Below are positions 22,640 to 34,880 of a stretch of DNA of 64,000 nt, piece after piece. The position numbers were made by a program, and so were the translations under genes. Positions within the stretch are counted from its first letter, which is position 1, and every line of letters starts with the position of its first letter. Below the pieces are notes generated by a model. It was given only the letters and a program-made list of their open reading frames with translations. It was not told the origin of the DNA and ran no database searches. Source of the stretch: Lunularia cruciata (taxonomy: Eukaryota; Streptophyta; Marchantiopsida; Lunulariales; Lunulariaceae). Where the stretch lies: contig OX419761.1 of the NCBI GenBank assembly GCA_948567375.1, forward strand, positions 12,066,243-12,130,242, read 5' to 3'.

Positions 22640-25600
22640 TACTATCATAGGAGGTGTGACCGTCAAATGGGATTAAATTGTCCTTTCTCATGTAACTAAT
22701 ACAAGCTACCTAATACTTATAAGAAGACCTTGGTTGTATGGAGCAAAGTTAATAGTCAAGTGGTACCAACACAATTTACATTCTCTAGACCCTAACTCTA
22801 TTGGAGCAAAATCTATAATGGTGTGTTAGAATAAAGTTCCTCATCAAGGATAAAACTTATCTTCAAACAAAGGGAATATGGAAGGAACCTCAGAGAAAGC
22901 CAAAGGCTTGTCAAAAAAGATGAAATAAACTACTAAAAATGTTACAAAATTGAACTTGAGGCCAAAGAGGATAATCATCCTAAAGTGGGAGAGGAATTTT
23001 TTGCACTATTAGGAATAAGTCTTGTTAGTCACATAGAAGGCATTGTCAACTTGGATGATTGCAAAGATGTGCACCTCATGGAAGGGAAATCACTTAAGAT
23101 TTACAGGTTTGTGTTGGAAGAAGCATTGATGGACTATTCTTGCCTATTTTGGGAGAATAAAGATGTATTTGCTTGGAATATCAAGCAAATGATTGGGATC
23201 CCTAGACAATTTGGGAAACACCATATCAATCTAGAAGAAGGGTCAATCCTTGTCCAACAACTAATGTTGTTTGATAGGATGATCAATTAAATCCCCAATA
23301 TTAGTTGTGGTTGAGGAAGAAATCAATAAGTATCTCAATGCAAGCATCAATATTAGTTGATGACTTCCCAATGATAACTAGTGAATGGGTGTCTCTAATT
23401 GTAATGGTACCCAAGAAGAAGATAGAAAAGATTTAAGTGTGCTAGGATTTTTGTAAGTTGAATGCAACCACAAAGAAAAAGCATTACCCTTTACCTTTTT
23501 CTAATGCAATACTAGACCAAGTAGTATGGCACAAATGCTATAGTTTCCTAGATGGCTTTTTAGGATATAATTAGGTCTCTATTTAGGAAGAAGATAGGGA
23601 CAAGACTAACTTCACCATTAATTGAGGAATGTACACTTACAATTGGATGCCATTTGGGTTGTGCATGTGACCTTTCAGCAAATGATGATTGCCATCTTCA
23701 AGGACTACTTGCAGAAAGTTTTGAAGATCTTCATCAATGACTTCTGTTTTTGTGGACAAAGAAGATTTCATCTCTCATTTCTCCATCATATATTTGAAAG
23801 CTGTAGGACCACTAGACCATTATTACACCCCAAGAACTACTTCTTTGTCATGATAGAAGGCATTCTATTGAGAGATTGTGTTTCAAGTTGAGGAATTTAG
23901 GTGGATGTAAGAAATATGAAAGTAATCCAATTTCTTGAAGAACCCAAGACCTTGCATGAGCTATGAGCCTTTCTAGGCCACTTAGGCTACTACAAGAGAT
24001 TTATCTCCAATTATGTAGTACAAGTTGTTAAAGAGGGACAAAGATTATATCTAGATGAAGGCACAAGAGGATGCTTTTGTTCTACTCAAAGGCAAGTTGG
24101 TGGAGGCTTTGATGATGCAATCACCTGATTGTGGAAACATTTTTCATTTGTATGTGGATACTTCATCAGCAGTCATCAGAATAGTTTTCAGCCAAAAGAA
24201 TGAGAACAAAAAAGACTATCCCTATGTACTATGCCAATCAACAATTGTCAATAGTGCAATAAAGCTACACTACTAAGGAGAGGAAAGCCCTCAGGATGGT
24301 ACATGCATGTAAGGAATTTCATCACTACCTATAGAGATACAAATTTTTCTTCCATGTAGACCACTATGCATTGTAACATTTGGTATGGAAGGCAGATTTA
24401 TTGGGACAAATTGAAAAATGGATATTAATACTATAGGAATTCACCTACATAATACAAATCAAGAAAGGAACATAACATGAGAATGTTGATTTTCTATCAT
24501 GATTGAAATTAAGCATCAAGACAAAGATCTAAAATACTTGCTTCTAGACAAGGAAATCTTCCAAATTTTGACAACCAATGCAACACGATACTCTTGTAAG
24601 TTGCAATACCTTTGCACATTGCAATCTTTGGATGGGTTGGATTTGGAACAAAGAGTAATTTTTCTCCACAAAATGGGACTATACCAATTGAAGGGAACTA
24701 CTCTATTCAAATTAGGGGCCAATGAGGTTCTTTAGCATTTCTTAGAATCACACAAAGTAGGGAGAGTAATACAAGCTCTACACACAAAAGCTGGAGGAGG
24801 ACACTTCACCTTGAAAAACACAATAAAGAAAATTTTAGCAATAGAACCTTGGTGGCCAACAATGTACAAGGATGTACATGAATTCATCAAATGCTACGAT
24901 GCATGGCAACAAATGGACTGACCAACACCTTCTTCCCAATGGTCCCTTGGATCTATACTTCCTGTTGCTCCATTTAAGAAATGAGGAATAGATTTTGTAG
25001 GGCCCATACAACTTGCAACAAAAGCTACTTGCAAGAGATATGTGCTAGTTTGTATTGACCATGCCACAAAAATGGTGGAAGCAAAAGCAAGAAGGATGAC
25101 ACAAACATAGTCACAAATTTGTTTAGAAACATCATTTCTTGATATGGATATGCACTAGAATTAGTGAGTGATAGGGGAGTTTATTTCTTGAATAGTGTAG
25201 TACAATCTTTCACCCAATATTTCAAATTAAAAATATAAGAATCACTCTTGACAACCCAAAGGCAAATTGGATTGATAGAGAAGGCCAATGGATTGCTATG
25301 AAAAATCTTCAACAAGGTAATAGTGAATTATACATTGATTGGGTACCAAATTGCCAATGGCCATGTAGGCATATTACACTACAAAAAAGATTACCATGAA
25401 GACCCTTTCTTTCTCACCTATGGACTCATCTCATATTACCAATCAAATTTGAGATTCCTACCTACCAAATCCTATTAGAGGAATGAATGACCAATGAGAC
25501 AAGTCAAGAAATTTGAATTCAAGAACTGATGGTCTTAAAGGAGACAAGAGATAAGTCCTTGAACTACACATGAGAAGTTTAGATGAAAATAAAGGAACCT

Positions 25601-25830
25601 CACAGTTCAACCTATCAACCTCATGAAAAGAGATTTGATATTTTTGTATGATAGTTGACTCAAATTCTTCCCTAGGAAGTTACATCTTTGTTTGGATGGG
25701 ACCATATTGCATGGAGAGGCTATACAAAAATGAATCTTTGCAATTAGCTACCCTAGAGGGAATTCTACTTACCACTTGAGTGAATGGATGGTATGTTTGA
25801 AAATACTACAATTAAGAAGGGTAAGGAGCT
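22640..25830 (+). pseudogene. Family B gypsy protease-RT-RNase H-integrase, degenerate
   Basis: Traces occur in order. A protease-end block resembling LGRPWLYGAK lies near 22720-22750. RT includes WMPFGLCM (about 23645) and KVLKIFINDFCF (about 23725), where the catalytic IDDF is changed to INDF. RNase H has FHLYVDTSS (about 24145) and later a DFLS block (24489). The integrase has a zinc-finger region with WWPTMYKDVHEF (about 24850) and the core start GIDFVGPIQ (about 24985). Near 25780 a VNGWYV stretch corresponds to the usual C-terminal VNGQRLK motif. Many stops and frameshifts. No chromodomain is visible, so it belongs to the Athila/Tat side of gypsy rather than the chromoviruses, which fits the tRNA-Asp-like primer site of the same family. 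Confidence 0.75.
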
Positions 25831-25870
25831 CCCTTGATGTTTGAAGGAATACTCACATTTGAGGAAGGAG

Positions 25871-26800
25871 TATGTGATGACTCACCTCATGTGTAGTATG
25901 TTTTTGTGTTTTTTAGATTTTAGCTAAGAGAAGTATAGGAATAATTGGTAAGTAAACAAAAAAGAGAAAATGGTGAACTATGAAAACCTTTGCTCTTTTC
26001 CTTGGAAAGTTTTTGCCCTAAAAGTAGCCCTTTGTCTTAGGAAGACTTGCCAAAAATATCATTCATCTTGAGCTTTAGCTTGACATAACCCACATAAAGA
26101 TGGTGCCAATAGATCAAATATCATTATGTAGACTTTTGGATTGTGCTAACTATTCACACATGCGGGTAGTGATAGCTCACCAAAGGGTATACTTACCAAA
26201 AGGTTATAATGGTTTAACAAATTGGATAAATATTTTTCTAGAGCTTGGAATCTCTTCACTTTTTTAGTATTCATCTCAACCAAATCAACCATACTACTAC
26301 TCCCTTGGCAAGAAACCTCTATTTGGACTTGTGTGTTTTGAGAGGAGGAGACTTGATCAATGAAATCTCAAGAGGAAGAGATTGATGCATTGAAAGGAGA
26401 GGTAGAGAAAGTAGGAGTATCACTTGTGGTAGCTAAAGTTTGTCATCATTGACAAATATGGAGATGGTGTGGGGCAAAATGAGATTGCAAAGAAGTTAGT
26501 AGAAGTCTCCTTGGAGAAATTGAAAGCATGGGATTCACAATCCCAAGTGCATGATTTGACTGCAAAGACCTACTAAAACAAGGGTTTGCAGTAGTTAGCT
26601 AGCAACTTGATGAAGCACACAGCAAAGAAGTTTGAAGAGGTCATGAAGGCACTACTATTGGAAATTGTAGGGTATAGGGACAAGTAGAATTGCTAATTAA
26701 GATTTGCAAAGGCAAAGGTAGCTCTTTGTAAGAGATTTTAGGAGGAAGATAATTGTTACCCAAGGGAAATAGGTAGAGATCTATTAAATATAGAATACAT
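25871..26800 (+). pseudogene. Family B leader plus truncated coiled-coil, second partial copy
   Basis: 25871-26345 repeats the leader at 17531-17990. It then jumps directly into sequence matching the coiled-coil region at 21880-22480 (26350-26800) with the first gag part missing. No pro-pol follows; an LTR-like block comes next. Likely a deletion derivative. Confidence 0.55.
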
Positions 26801-26862
26801 CTTCAGCCTAAAATTCTCTTTGGCCTCAAACTCTATCTTTGTCCCAATGTATATCTTCAGCC

Positions 26863-27510
26863 AAAAATAATTTTTGACTTAGGACTATTTTTATAGCCAA
26901 TGATTATGGAAGTGTAATTACTTATATGTTAAATGACAAGGAGTAGTTGTGATAGGCAGTGGTGGCGTACTCATTCCTTAATTGCACTAAGAATAAGATC
27001 ATTAGGTAGGATTAGCATCAAGTGGACTAGGAGCAATTATGAGATTGTGGGCATCCTCAACCATTGATCTTCTTTAATTGATAGTTGAGAAACTATATAT
27101 GGGTTTCAAACTACATAAATGATGTCTACTTTTTTCATGAACAAAGTATTTAGCTCAAACTTCTCCTTCTAAGTCTTTGTGTTTGATTGCTTTTGCTTAC
27201 ATCTTTTATTGCATACTTGGTCAAGTAAGGTGAGAAATCTTGCAATAAGAGTGTGTTTGAGTACCTAATTATGAAATTTGCACTAAATCAAGGAAGTTAG
27301 CCTTGACATTTAGCATAAATAATTGCTTGAGTACTTTGGTAGGAAATTTGCACATTATCAAAGGAGTTACCCTTGACATTTTGAACAAGCAAGTCAATGT
27401 GAAGAAGGATTTTAGGAATGATGGAGCAATGAGAGTACCACAAACCAAGTAGACAATTGATTTTGGATTTATTTGGATTGCTTTTCTAGGAAGAGATGTG
27501 CACAATCAAC
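26863..27510 (+). repeat. Family B LTR-like block (3-prime part)
   Basis: It matches 41488-42163 over its length, including a TATATATGGGTT promoter-like segment, a CTTTGTGTTKGATTGCTTTTGC block and the paired GTTACCCTTGACATT motifs. It ends CACAATCAAC just before a primer-site-like sequence at 27512. The left boundary is uncertain because both copies join different parts of the coiled-coil region. Confidence 0.6.
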
Positions 27511-27511
27511 A

Positions 27512-27523
27512 ATGGCGTTAAGG
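27512..27523 (+). other. Family B primer-binding-site remnant
   Basis: ATGGCGTTAAGG aligns with the better preserved ATGGCACCGTTGGGG at 42164-42178 after a small deletion. The site resembles the tRNA-Asp primer site used by Athila-type elements. Confidence 0.45.
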
Positions 27524-27592
27524 CAAAAGAACCTTTGGCCTGAACACCAACCTTTGGAGTGAAATACACCTATGAGGGACTAGGTGCCAAAG

Positions 27593-28336
27593 TGTAATAC
27601 CAAGAGCTAGCCATATGATCTAGATGTGAAATTTGGTTTGGTAACATCTAGAATGATGTTATACATGATGGTCAAAATAGATAAGATAGAAGTATCACCA
27701 AAAGAATACTTCTACTAATAGGGCAGAAACCAAAATAGACTTGAGAACCTTAGAACCAATAGCTAGACATATGATTTAAAGGTGAGAATTGGTTTGGTAA
27801 CATCTGGAAGGATGTTACACATGTTGGACTAAATAGATTGGAAAGAGTTATCACCAAAAGGGGACTTCTACTAATAGAGTAGGAACTGAAATATGCCTGA
27901 AATCTTTGAAGGCAATTTTGGAGGCCTAAATAGATGAATTAGGCCTTGAAAATGTGCACACCTCCCCCCCCCCCAAACGGAGGAAAGGCTGGCCTTCCCA
28001 CCCCCTGCCTTGTCTCATTGAGAGCTTTCCAATGGTACCTTATTCACGTGATTCTGAGATTCTTACAGGAAGATTCCCTAAAAGATTCCCTCCGGTCAAA
28101 GCTTGTTTGACCAACCAGATAGGACCTAGACCAGACATGTCACCCATCCAAGTAAGTAATCCAAGGGGTGGAGCTTGCTGACATGTCACTTATCTGTGTC
28201 CCTAAACCTATGGTGTAGCTTCCTTGGAGGAGATCCTCTTTGTCTATATAATAAAGAGAAGGTGCTCCCTTGGGGCATCGATTGTTTGAGTGTGCAATTT
28301 GTGTTTTCTCTCTTCTCTTGTCCTTGGAGTATTACA
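27593..28336 (+). repeat. 5-prime LTR of the chromovirus
   Basis: Bounded by the perfect inverted termini TGTAATAC and GTATTACA. U3 begins with a tandem duplication of about 156 bp (second unit from 27751). A TATA-like box CTATATAATA lies at about 28244-28253. The LTR supplies promoter and polyadenylation signals. The CCCCCCCCCC tract near 27963 is variable between copies. Confidence 0.95.
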
Positions 28337-28337
28337 A

Positions 28338-28349
28338 TGGTATCAGAGC
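28338..28349 (+). other. Chromovirus primer-binding site
   Basis: TGGTATCAGAGC exactly matches the canonical plant initiator-tRNA-Met primer site, two bases after the LTR end. Confidence 0.95.
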
Positions 28350-28949
28350 GAGTGTTTTAGTCCAAGAGAGTGGATCACCCCTCTTGGAATAGCACAAACT
28401 ACTAAAATTGAGTAATTTGAGGTGGAGAACATAGAGAAATTGCGAGACTTAGGAAGGACTTTAGAGAGCGGATGGGATAGATGCACCGAGAGGACAATTT
28501 CACGCACCTAGCTTTCCATTCTCAAATCCATTCCACATCAAGATTATCTACATCCAGCGTGAGCAGATGAGGGTATCGCTAGTTTATCACTTGGTGCAAA
28601 ATTCATGGACAGAGTGATGAACTCACCAAACCCAGTGATTCTACCTGTGGTGATATATGACAAAGAGTGGGATTTGACAATCTACATTCTATTATGATGT
28701 AATTGATATGAATGTTCCAAATCCTCTCCCTTTCAATACTCAAGTAGAAATCCGTTATGTAGTGAGACCAAAAGTGATGTTTAGAGATTTTCTGGTTAGG
28801 AATTTTGGTGAGGAGTATTATCAACGAGTGATAGCGTTGGAGGTCCCAATGGTAGTTCCGATAGTTTGTGCGCCTTCTAGAGTGATCATATTGACTCTGT
28901 ATTGAAGTAGACATTAGCAATTGAGTGTTGCAAGAACCATGGATCCGCA

Positions 28950-29970
28950 ATTGCAAGAGTTGGTGCAAGGAAGGCAAGGCATGTTGAATGAATTTTGAGA
29001 GATTAAGATGACCATGGAGACATTACAAAGTCAAGTGCAGATCCTCAAGAACGATCAAGCCATGCAAGAAGAAGAGTTGTCTCGAAACCCAATACCTACA
29101 ATTGAAGTACTTGGAGAGGCACCCGTGCCTACAAACCCTATCAACGATGAAGCCACATTGCTACTTCGGATGAAGAAGACCTACAACATTGAGCCTTACA
29201 GGGGACAACGTATGATGGGAGTAGTGGGAATTGGATCTCAAGAATGAATTGATATTTCCGATTGTTCTCAGTAGAGATCACAGAGCATGCTGCAGGCGTG
29301 TTTGCATGTGGGTACTTGACCGATAAAGCCCTCACATGGTATGATGCTTGGGAATGATCCATGCTAGCAGAGAGAAGGGAGGTCACATGGACAACAATGC
29401 AAGAAGGACTACTGAACAATTTCCAATCGGTGGATTCTATGCAAATGGCTTGAACCTGACTATGGGGATTGAGACAGAAGAATAGCATACAAGAGTATGT
29501 GGATGCATTTTTGGATCTACAAGTTGCAATTACCGACATGAGTCCAGCAGAGGCTCTCAAAAATTTCAAACAAGGGTTGAAAGAATGGATTCACCAAGAA
29601 GTCATGGTGCAAAATCCTCACACGGTATTTGAAGCCATTGCTTGTGCGCAGAGAATAGCAAGAGCATTAGGTGGAGGTGAAGGAGTAGCTCCACCTCAAC
29701 ATTATTGGGTAGAAATGCCACACATGGGTGGACCAGTACCGATGGAATTGGGCAACCTTTGATTCCGGGATCAAGGAGCATAACCGCTTCAAGAGGAGCG
29801 GGGACGGGTAGATAAACAAAGAGATGGAGTCCCACAAGGAGAAGGGACTCGAGGAGAAAAATGCCGTTGTTACAATTGTGGCTGTATTGGGCACATAGCT
29901 ACGAACTGTTGCACTTGTTTCCCTAGAGGCCCTCGGCCTTCATTCATGCAATCTTTGAACAACATGGAGA
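28950..29970 (+). pseudogene. Chromovirus gag, frameshifted
   Basis: Reading frames at 29008-29247 and 29469-29762 together cover the retrotransposon-gag region. The second contains NSIQEYVDAFLDLQ and AEALKNFKQGLKEWI, typical of plant gypsy gag. A CX2CX4HX4C zinc knuckle (C-YN-C-GCIG-H-IATN-C) follows at 29868-29909. Gag packages the element RNA and the knuckle binds nucleic acid. Frame changes around 29250-29460 and a stop at 29760-29762, between the gag region and the knuckle, break the protein. Confidence 0.85.
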
Positions 29971-30016
29971 TGCACATTGAAGAGGAGGAGGTGGAAATCA
30001 CTTCAGAAAATGAAGA

Positions 30017-33000
30017 TTGCCAGTAAAGGTACCTCGTGGCCTTATTGGCTCAATAAGGAAGCAAAGAAGCGAGACAAGGAAGAAGAGTAATGTGCAAAGA
30101 TCCCAAAAGGAAATCTCACAATTGATTGTCGTGAATGGAATGCTAGAAAGTAATCAAGTGAGAGTATTAATAGATCCGGGAGCAACAAAGAATTTCTTGT
30201 CTTGCTCTGTTGCAATAAGATTGGGAATGGATCTAGAGAGAGATGGAAGTGAAGAAGTAGAGTTACCAAATGGGCAAACTGAGAGGATTGAATCATTACC
30301 TAGACGGGTAACCCTCTCTGTAGGAGAATATCAAGAAGCAATTGAGTGGCGAGTGATATAGTTAGCTCGTTATGATGCAATTTTAGGCATGCCATGGATG
30401 GAGCAATACAACCCTATGGTGGATTGGAGGAAGAAAGTAGTGAGAACCCACCAATGGTCAATCATTGGGGTTAAAGAAAAATCACACAGGCAAAAACTGC
30501 CTCTATATGTCGTAGGGACGGCAACTGTCTATAAGACCAATAGATGTTTTATGGGTCTAATAAGAAAAGTCCAGAGTGCACAACTTGATGGAAAAATTCC
30601 TGAGAAATTGAAGGATGTGGTGGATGAGTTTCAAGATGTCTTTCCTGATGATCTACCCTTAGGATTACCACCAAAGCGGCGAGTAGATCACAAAATTGAG
30701 ACACTTCCGGGGAAGATGCCTCCTTGTAAGGCCCCATATCGCCTATTACCTCATGAGTTGGAGGAGTGTAAGACTCAAATTGAGGAGATGCTACAAAAAG
30801 GGTTCATCCAACCTAGCATATCACCATATGGGGCCCCTATCTTGTTTGTGAAGAAGAAGGATGGTACCATGCGCATGTGCATTGACTATCGGGGTCTCAA
30901 TCAGCAAACAGTGAAGAACAAATACCCCTTACCTTGCATGGATGACCTGTTTGATCAACTCCATGGAGCGAGATACTTCACCAAATTGGACTTGCGGAGC
31001 GGTTACAATCAAATCTAAATTGTAGAGGAGGATGTGTACAAAACTGCCTTTCAAACCAGGTATGGCCACTTTGAGTATCTTGTGATGCCTTTTGGCCTCG
31101 CCAATGCACCTGCCACTTTCATGAGTCTAATGAATGACATATTCGTCCATACTTGGATAAGTCTATTATTGTCTTCTTGGATGATATCTTAGAATATAGT
31201 AGCTTGATGATAGAACACAAGCAACATCTACGAGAGGTCCTCCAGATTCTAAGACAGAATCAATTGTATGCCAAAATCTCAAAGTGTGAGTTTGGCAAGT
31301 CTGAAGTAGACTACTTGGGGCATAGAGTAAGTGCAGAGGGCAGTCAAGTTTTGACAGATAAAATAGAGTTCATTCAAAAATGGAGTGCCCCAGAAGATCA
31401 GACTCAACTTAAGAGCTTCTTGGGGTTGACAAGATTTTATCGTAGATTTGTCAAGGACTTCTCCAAGGTTGCACAGCCTTTAACGGCACTACTTGGCAAG
31501 GGGAAGAAGTGGACATGGGGAATTGCACAAGAGTTGGCCTTTCAAGAATTGAATGCCGCCTTGCTACATGCACCAATCTTGAAGTGGTATGACCCAAAAC
31601 GTCCAATCAAGTTGGCTACAGATGCATCAAGCATAGCAATAGGAGCAGTCCTACAACAAGAGTGGCATGACGGATGGCATCCAATTGCATATTTCTCTCA
31701 AAAGTTGTTACTGGTAGAGCATAACTACCACACCATAGAACGAGAAGAAGTGGCCATTGTTCTAGCAACCAAGCATTGGAAGCACTACCTGGGTGAGAAG
31801 GCATTTGTAGTAGAGACAGACCACAAACCTCTAGTCTACCTCAAGACGCAGAAGGATCTATCTCATCGCCAAAATCGATGGACAAAGTGGCGATAATGCT
31901 TCAACATGACAATCACCTATGTGGAAGGTAAGAAGCAACTTGCAGATGCATTCACCTGCATGCCAATGGCCAACAACTTCGTGGCAGAGGTTAAGATTAA
32001 CCCTAAATTTTGGCAAGAGATTCTGGCTGCTACAAAAACTGATCCACAGATTGTAGAAGCACAATCATCCAAAGGTGTCACCAGCCCTCAAGGACTCACC
32101 TTTTGGGATGGCAGATTATGGATCCCAAATGTCCTAGAATTACATAACACCATTCTAGCGGAATGTCATGATTTGGCCATTGCAGCTCATGTCGGAGTGG
32201 ACAAGACCTTGGATGCAGTCAAGCGCCATTACTATTGGCCCAAGATGAGCAACAACGTGATGGACTATGTGCGTAGCTGCCTACTTTGTCAATAGAACAA
32301 AGCTTCTAATCAAGCTCCTGCAGGGCTCCTTCAACCTCTCTCCACTCCTACCCAACGTTGGGAACAAGTGAGTATGGATCTCGTCTATGAATTACCCCAA
32401 GACCACCTCAGGGTTTGACTCCATTGTGGTCTTTGTGGACCGGCTCAGCAAAATGATTCATGTACGCCCTACCACCAAGGAGGTGACCGCTCCACAACTA
32501 GCTCAATTATACTTAGATGCAGTCTTTGCTCACCATGGCTAGTCTAGAGAACTCATCACCGATAGAGGCACCCAATTCACCAATTTGTTTTGGTGAACAC
32601 TTTGGTTTCTTCAAAACCAATTTGGCCATGTTCATAGCTTACCACCCACAAACAGATGGCCAAACAGAGCGGGCTAATTGCACGATTGAAGACATGTTAT
32701 GCGGCTTCACCTTAGAAGAGCAAGAGAGGTGGGACACCCTACTCCCGTTGGTGGAATTTGCTTACAACAATTCAGTGAATGCATCCACCTAGGTCACTCC
32801 GTTCTTCCTCATGTATGGTGAGCATCCCTTCACACCTTCTAGCTTGATGAAGATCCATCCAGTGGCTACCAAGGTCGATGCAGTCAACACATTTGTTTCT
32901 AGAATCCAACAAGGTGTGGAGAGCGCCAAGCATAGATTACAGATTGTGCAAAATCAACAAAAGCAATATGCTGATGCACACCGTTGGCACATGGAGTTCA

Positions 33001-33449
33001 ATGTTGGGGATCAAGTGTAGCTATCGACAACCAACCTCACATTAGTTGGACCTCGTAAGCTCAAACCTCGTTTTATTGGGCCTTTCTCAATTCTTCGTCG
33101 CATCGGTGTTGTGGCCTATCACCTTGAGCTACCACCACACATGAAGATTCATCTAGTGTTCCATGTCTCCCTACTACGCAGATATGCTCCCCGATCAGGC
33201 CAATGTCATTCCACACCAGACATTCGACCTTGTCCGACACTCATTGATGGCATAGAGGAATATGAAGTGGAGCGGATTCTCCAAAAATGCATACGTGGTA
33301 CTTGCCACTCACGGGTGGACTCTCTAGTACAATGGAAAGGTTACCCCCTCTACGAAGCAACCTGGGAGCCCGCTGCCAATTTGGCACATGCACCGGTGTT
33401 GGTGCAAGCATTTGACCAACAATTGCACAACGAGGATGTTGTGTCTTAA
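30017..33449 (+). pseudogene. Chromovirus pol with chromodomain, broken by stops and frameshifts
   Basis: Protease (30017-30361) has LIDPGATKNF where the catalytic motif is normally DSGA, so its active site is altered. RT (30389-31200) has the MCIDYRGLN block, [12 protein letters not shown] then a stop, [12 protein letters not shown], and VFLDDIL carrying the catalytic Asp pair after a frameshift. RNase H (31600-31860) has ATDASSIAIGAV and ETDHKPL. Integrase (32100-32800) has the H-H-C-C zinc finger ending RSCLLCQ, then fragments of the core including YHPQTDGQTERAN. The chromodomain (about 33255-33420) has YEVERIL, VQWKGYP and ATWEP, the hallmarks of chromoviruses, whose chromodomain can steer integration into particular chromatin. 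At least four disabling changes are visible. Confidence 0.92.
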
Positions 33450-33462
33450 AAGGAGGGAGGTC
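33448..33462 (+). other. Chromovirus polypurine tract
   Basis: AAAAGGAGGGAGGTC directly precedes the 3-prime LTR. Confidence 0.85.
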
Positions 33463-34199
33463 TATAATACCAAGAGCTAGCCATATGATCTAGATGTGAA
33501 ATTTGGTTTGGTAACATCTAGAATGATGTTTTGCATGATGGTCAAAATAGATAAGATAGAAGTATCACCAAAAGAGTACTTCTACTAATAGGATAGAAAC
33601 CGAAATAGACTTGAGAACCTTAGAACCAATAGTTAAACATATGATTTAAAGGTGAGAATTGTTTTGGTAACATCTGGAAAGATGTTACACATGTTGGACT
33701 AAACATATTGGAAAGAGTTATCACCAAAAGGGGACTTCTACTAATAGAGTAGGAACTGAAATATGCCTGAAATCTTTGAAGGCAATTTGGGAGGCCTAAA
33801 CAGATGAATTAGGCCTCAAAAATGTGCAGATTCCCCCCCCCCAATTGAAGAAAGGCTGGCCTTCCCTCCCTCCTGCTTTGTCTCATTGAGAGCTTTCCAA
33901 TGGTACCTTACATGATTTTGAGATTCCTACATGAAGATTCCCTAAAAGATTCCCTCCGGTCAAAGCTTGTTTGACCAACCAAATAGGACCTAGACCAGAC
34001 ATGTCACCCATCCAAGTAAGTAATCCAAGGGTGGAGCTTGCTGACATGTCACCTATCTGTGTCCCTAAACCTATGGTGTAGCTTCCTTGAAGGAGATCCT
34101 CTTTGTCTATATAACAAAGAGAAGGTGCTCGCTTGGGGCATCAATTGTTTGAGTGTGCAATCTGTGTTTTCTCTCTTCTCTTGTCCTTGGAGTATTACA
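33463..34199 (+). repeat. 3-prime LTR of the chromovirus
   Basis: Matches the 5-prime LTR throughout, with the first bases mutated (TATAATAC) and the end intact (GTATTACA). Carries the same U3 tandem duplication. Confidence 0.95.
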
Positions 34200-34880
34200 C
34201 AAGGTAAAAGAGGCTCTTCATGAGGAAGAGCCCTATGATAGCCTAATGTTGATGTACTTGCAATATAATCAGTAAGACAAGTCATTCCCACTAGGATATG
34301 ATTAGAATTTGCTAAGAGTGAAAAGAAAGTGTCACTTTGTCACAAGTTGGATATTATTACATATTTACCCTCTTGGGCAAGACAATTCTTAGAAGAGGGT
34401 AGAGTACCCTTATGTGGCACACTACAAAAACAAAAAAAAAACACTAAATCACATTCACAAATGATATCTCACTACACAAGCTCCTAACGGTGATGATTCA
34501 ATCTTGCAAGTTCATGATACCTTGAGCATTTTGTTACACGTTATAATTTATGACACACAACCATCATAGCTTTCAACACATCACCTTGACTCTTCAGAAC
34601 TCCCAAGCCTGATTGCTCTGTTGCACCTCAACACTTGTATTCTTAATTCAAGTTTCACACAATGATTCAACTCAGCAATCACAAACATACACCATATTGA
34701 TCCACTTAGGATCTAAGAGGTCCTTCACCATTGTTCCCACAACAAAGTCAACTTTCCAAACACAACAGTAAAGTGATTTCACATCACAAGTTTGGATAGA
34801 CAATTATGAGATGGAATCCAAATGCTGACTAAACCTATATTAAGTCAGGGCTACTCTCTTATCCTCTCCATTGAAACAAG
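34200..34880. other. Family B leader continuation and unassigned DNA
   Basis: The first about 60 bp (GTAAAAGAGGCTCTTCATGAGG...) continue the family B leader cut at 27592 and match 42245-42290. The rest has no recognisable content. Confidence 0.5.

Larger units (their letters stand above)
27593..34199 (+). mobile_element. Complete chromovirus (Ty3/gypsy family A), nested in family B
   Basis: A 6.6 kb element with two LTRs (744 and 737 bp), a primer-binding site, gag, protease, RT, RNase H, integrase, a chromodomain, a polypurine tract and a 5-bp target duplication with one mismatch (CAAAG before, CAAGG after). The LTRs differ at about 35 positions by eye (roughly 5 percent), so the insertion is not recent. 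The interrupted family B leader continues after it at 34200, and the paralogous empty site is at about 42235-42260. Multiple stops and frameshifts leave no full-length polyprotein. Confidence 0.95.

Noticed and set aside
25378..25388. CACTACAAAAAA and a similar sequence near 34423 as CACTA transposon ends
   Set aside because: Both are single occurrences inside retroelement sequence without a matching inverted end.
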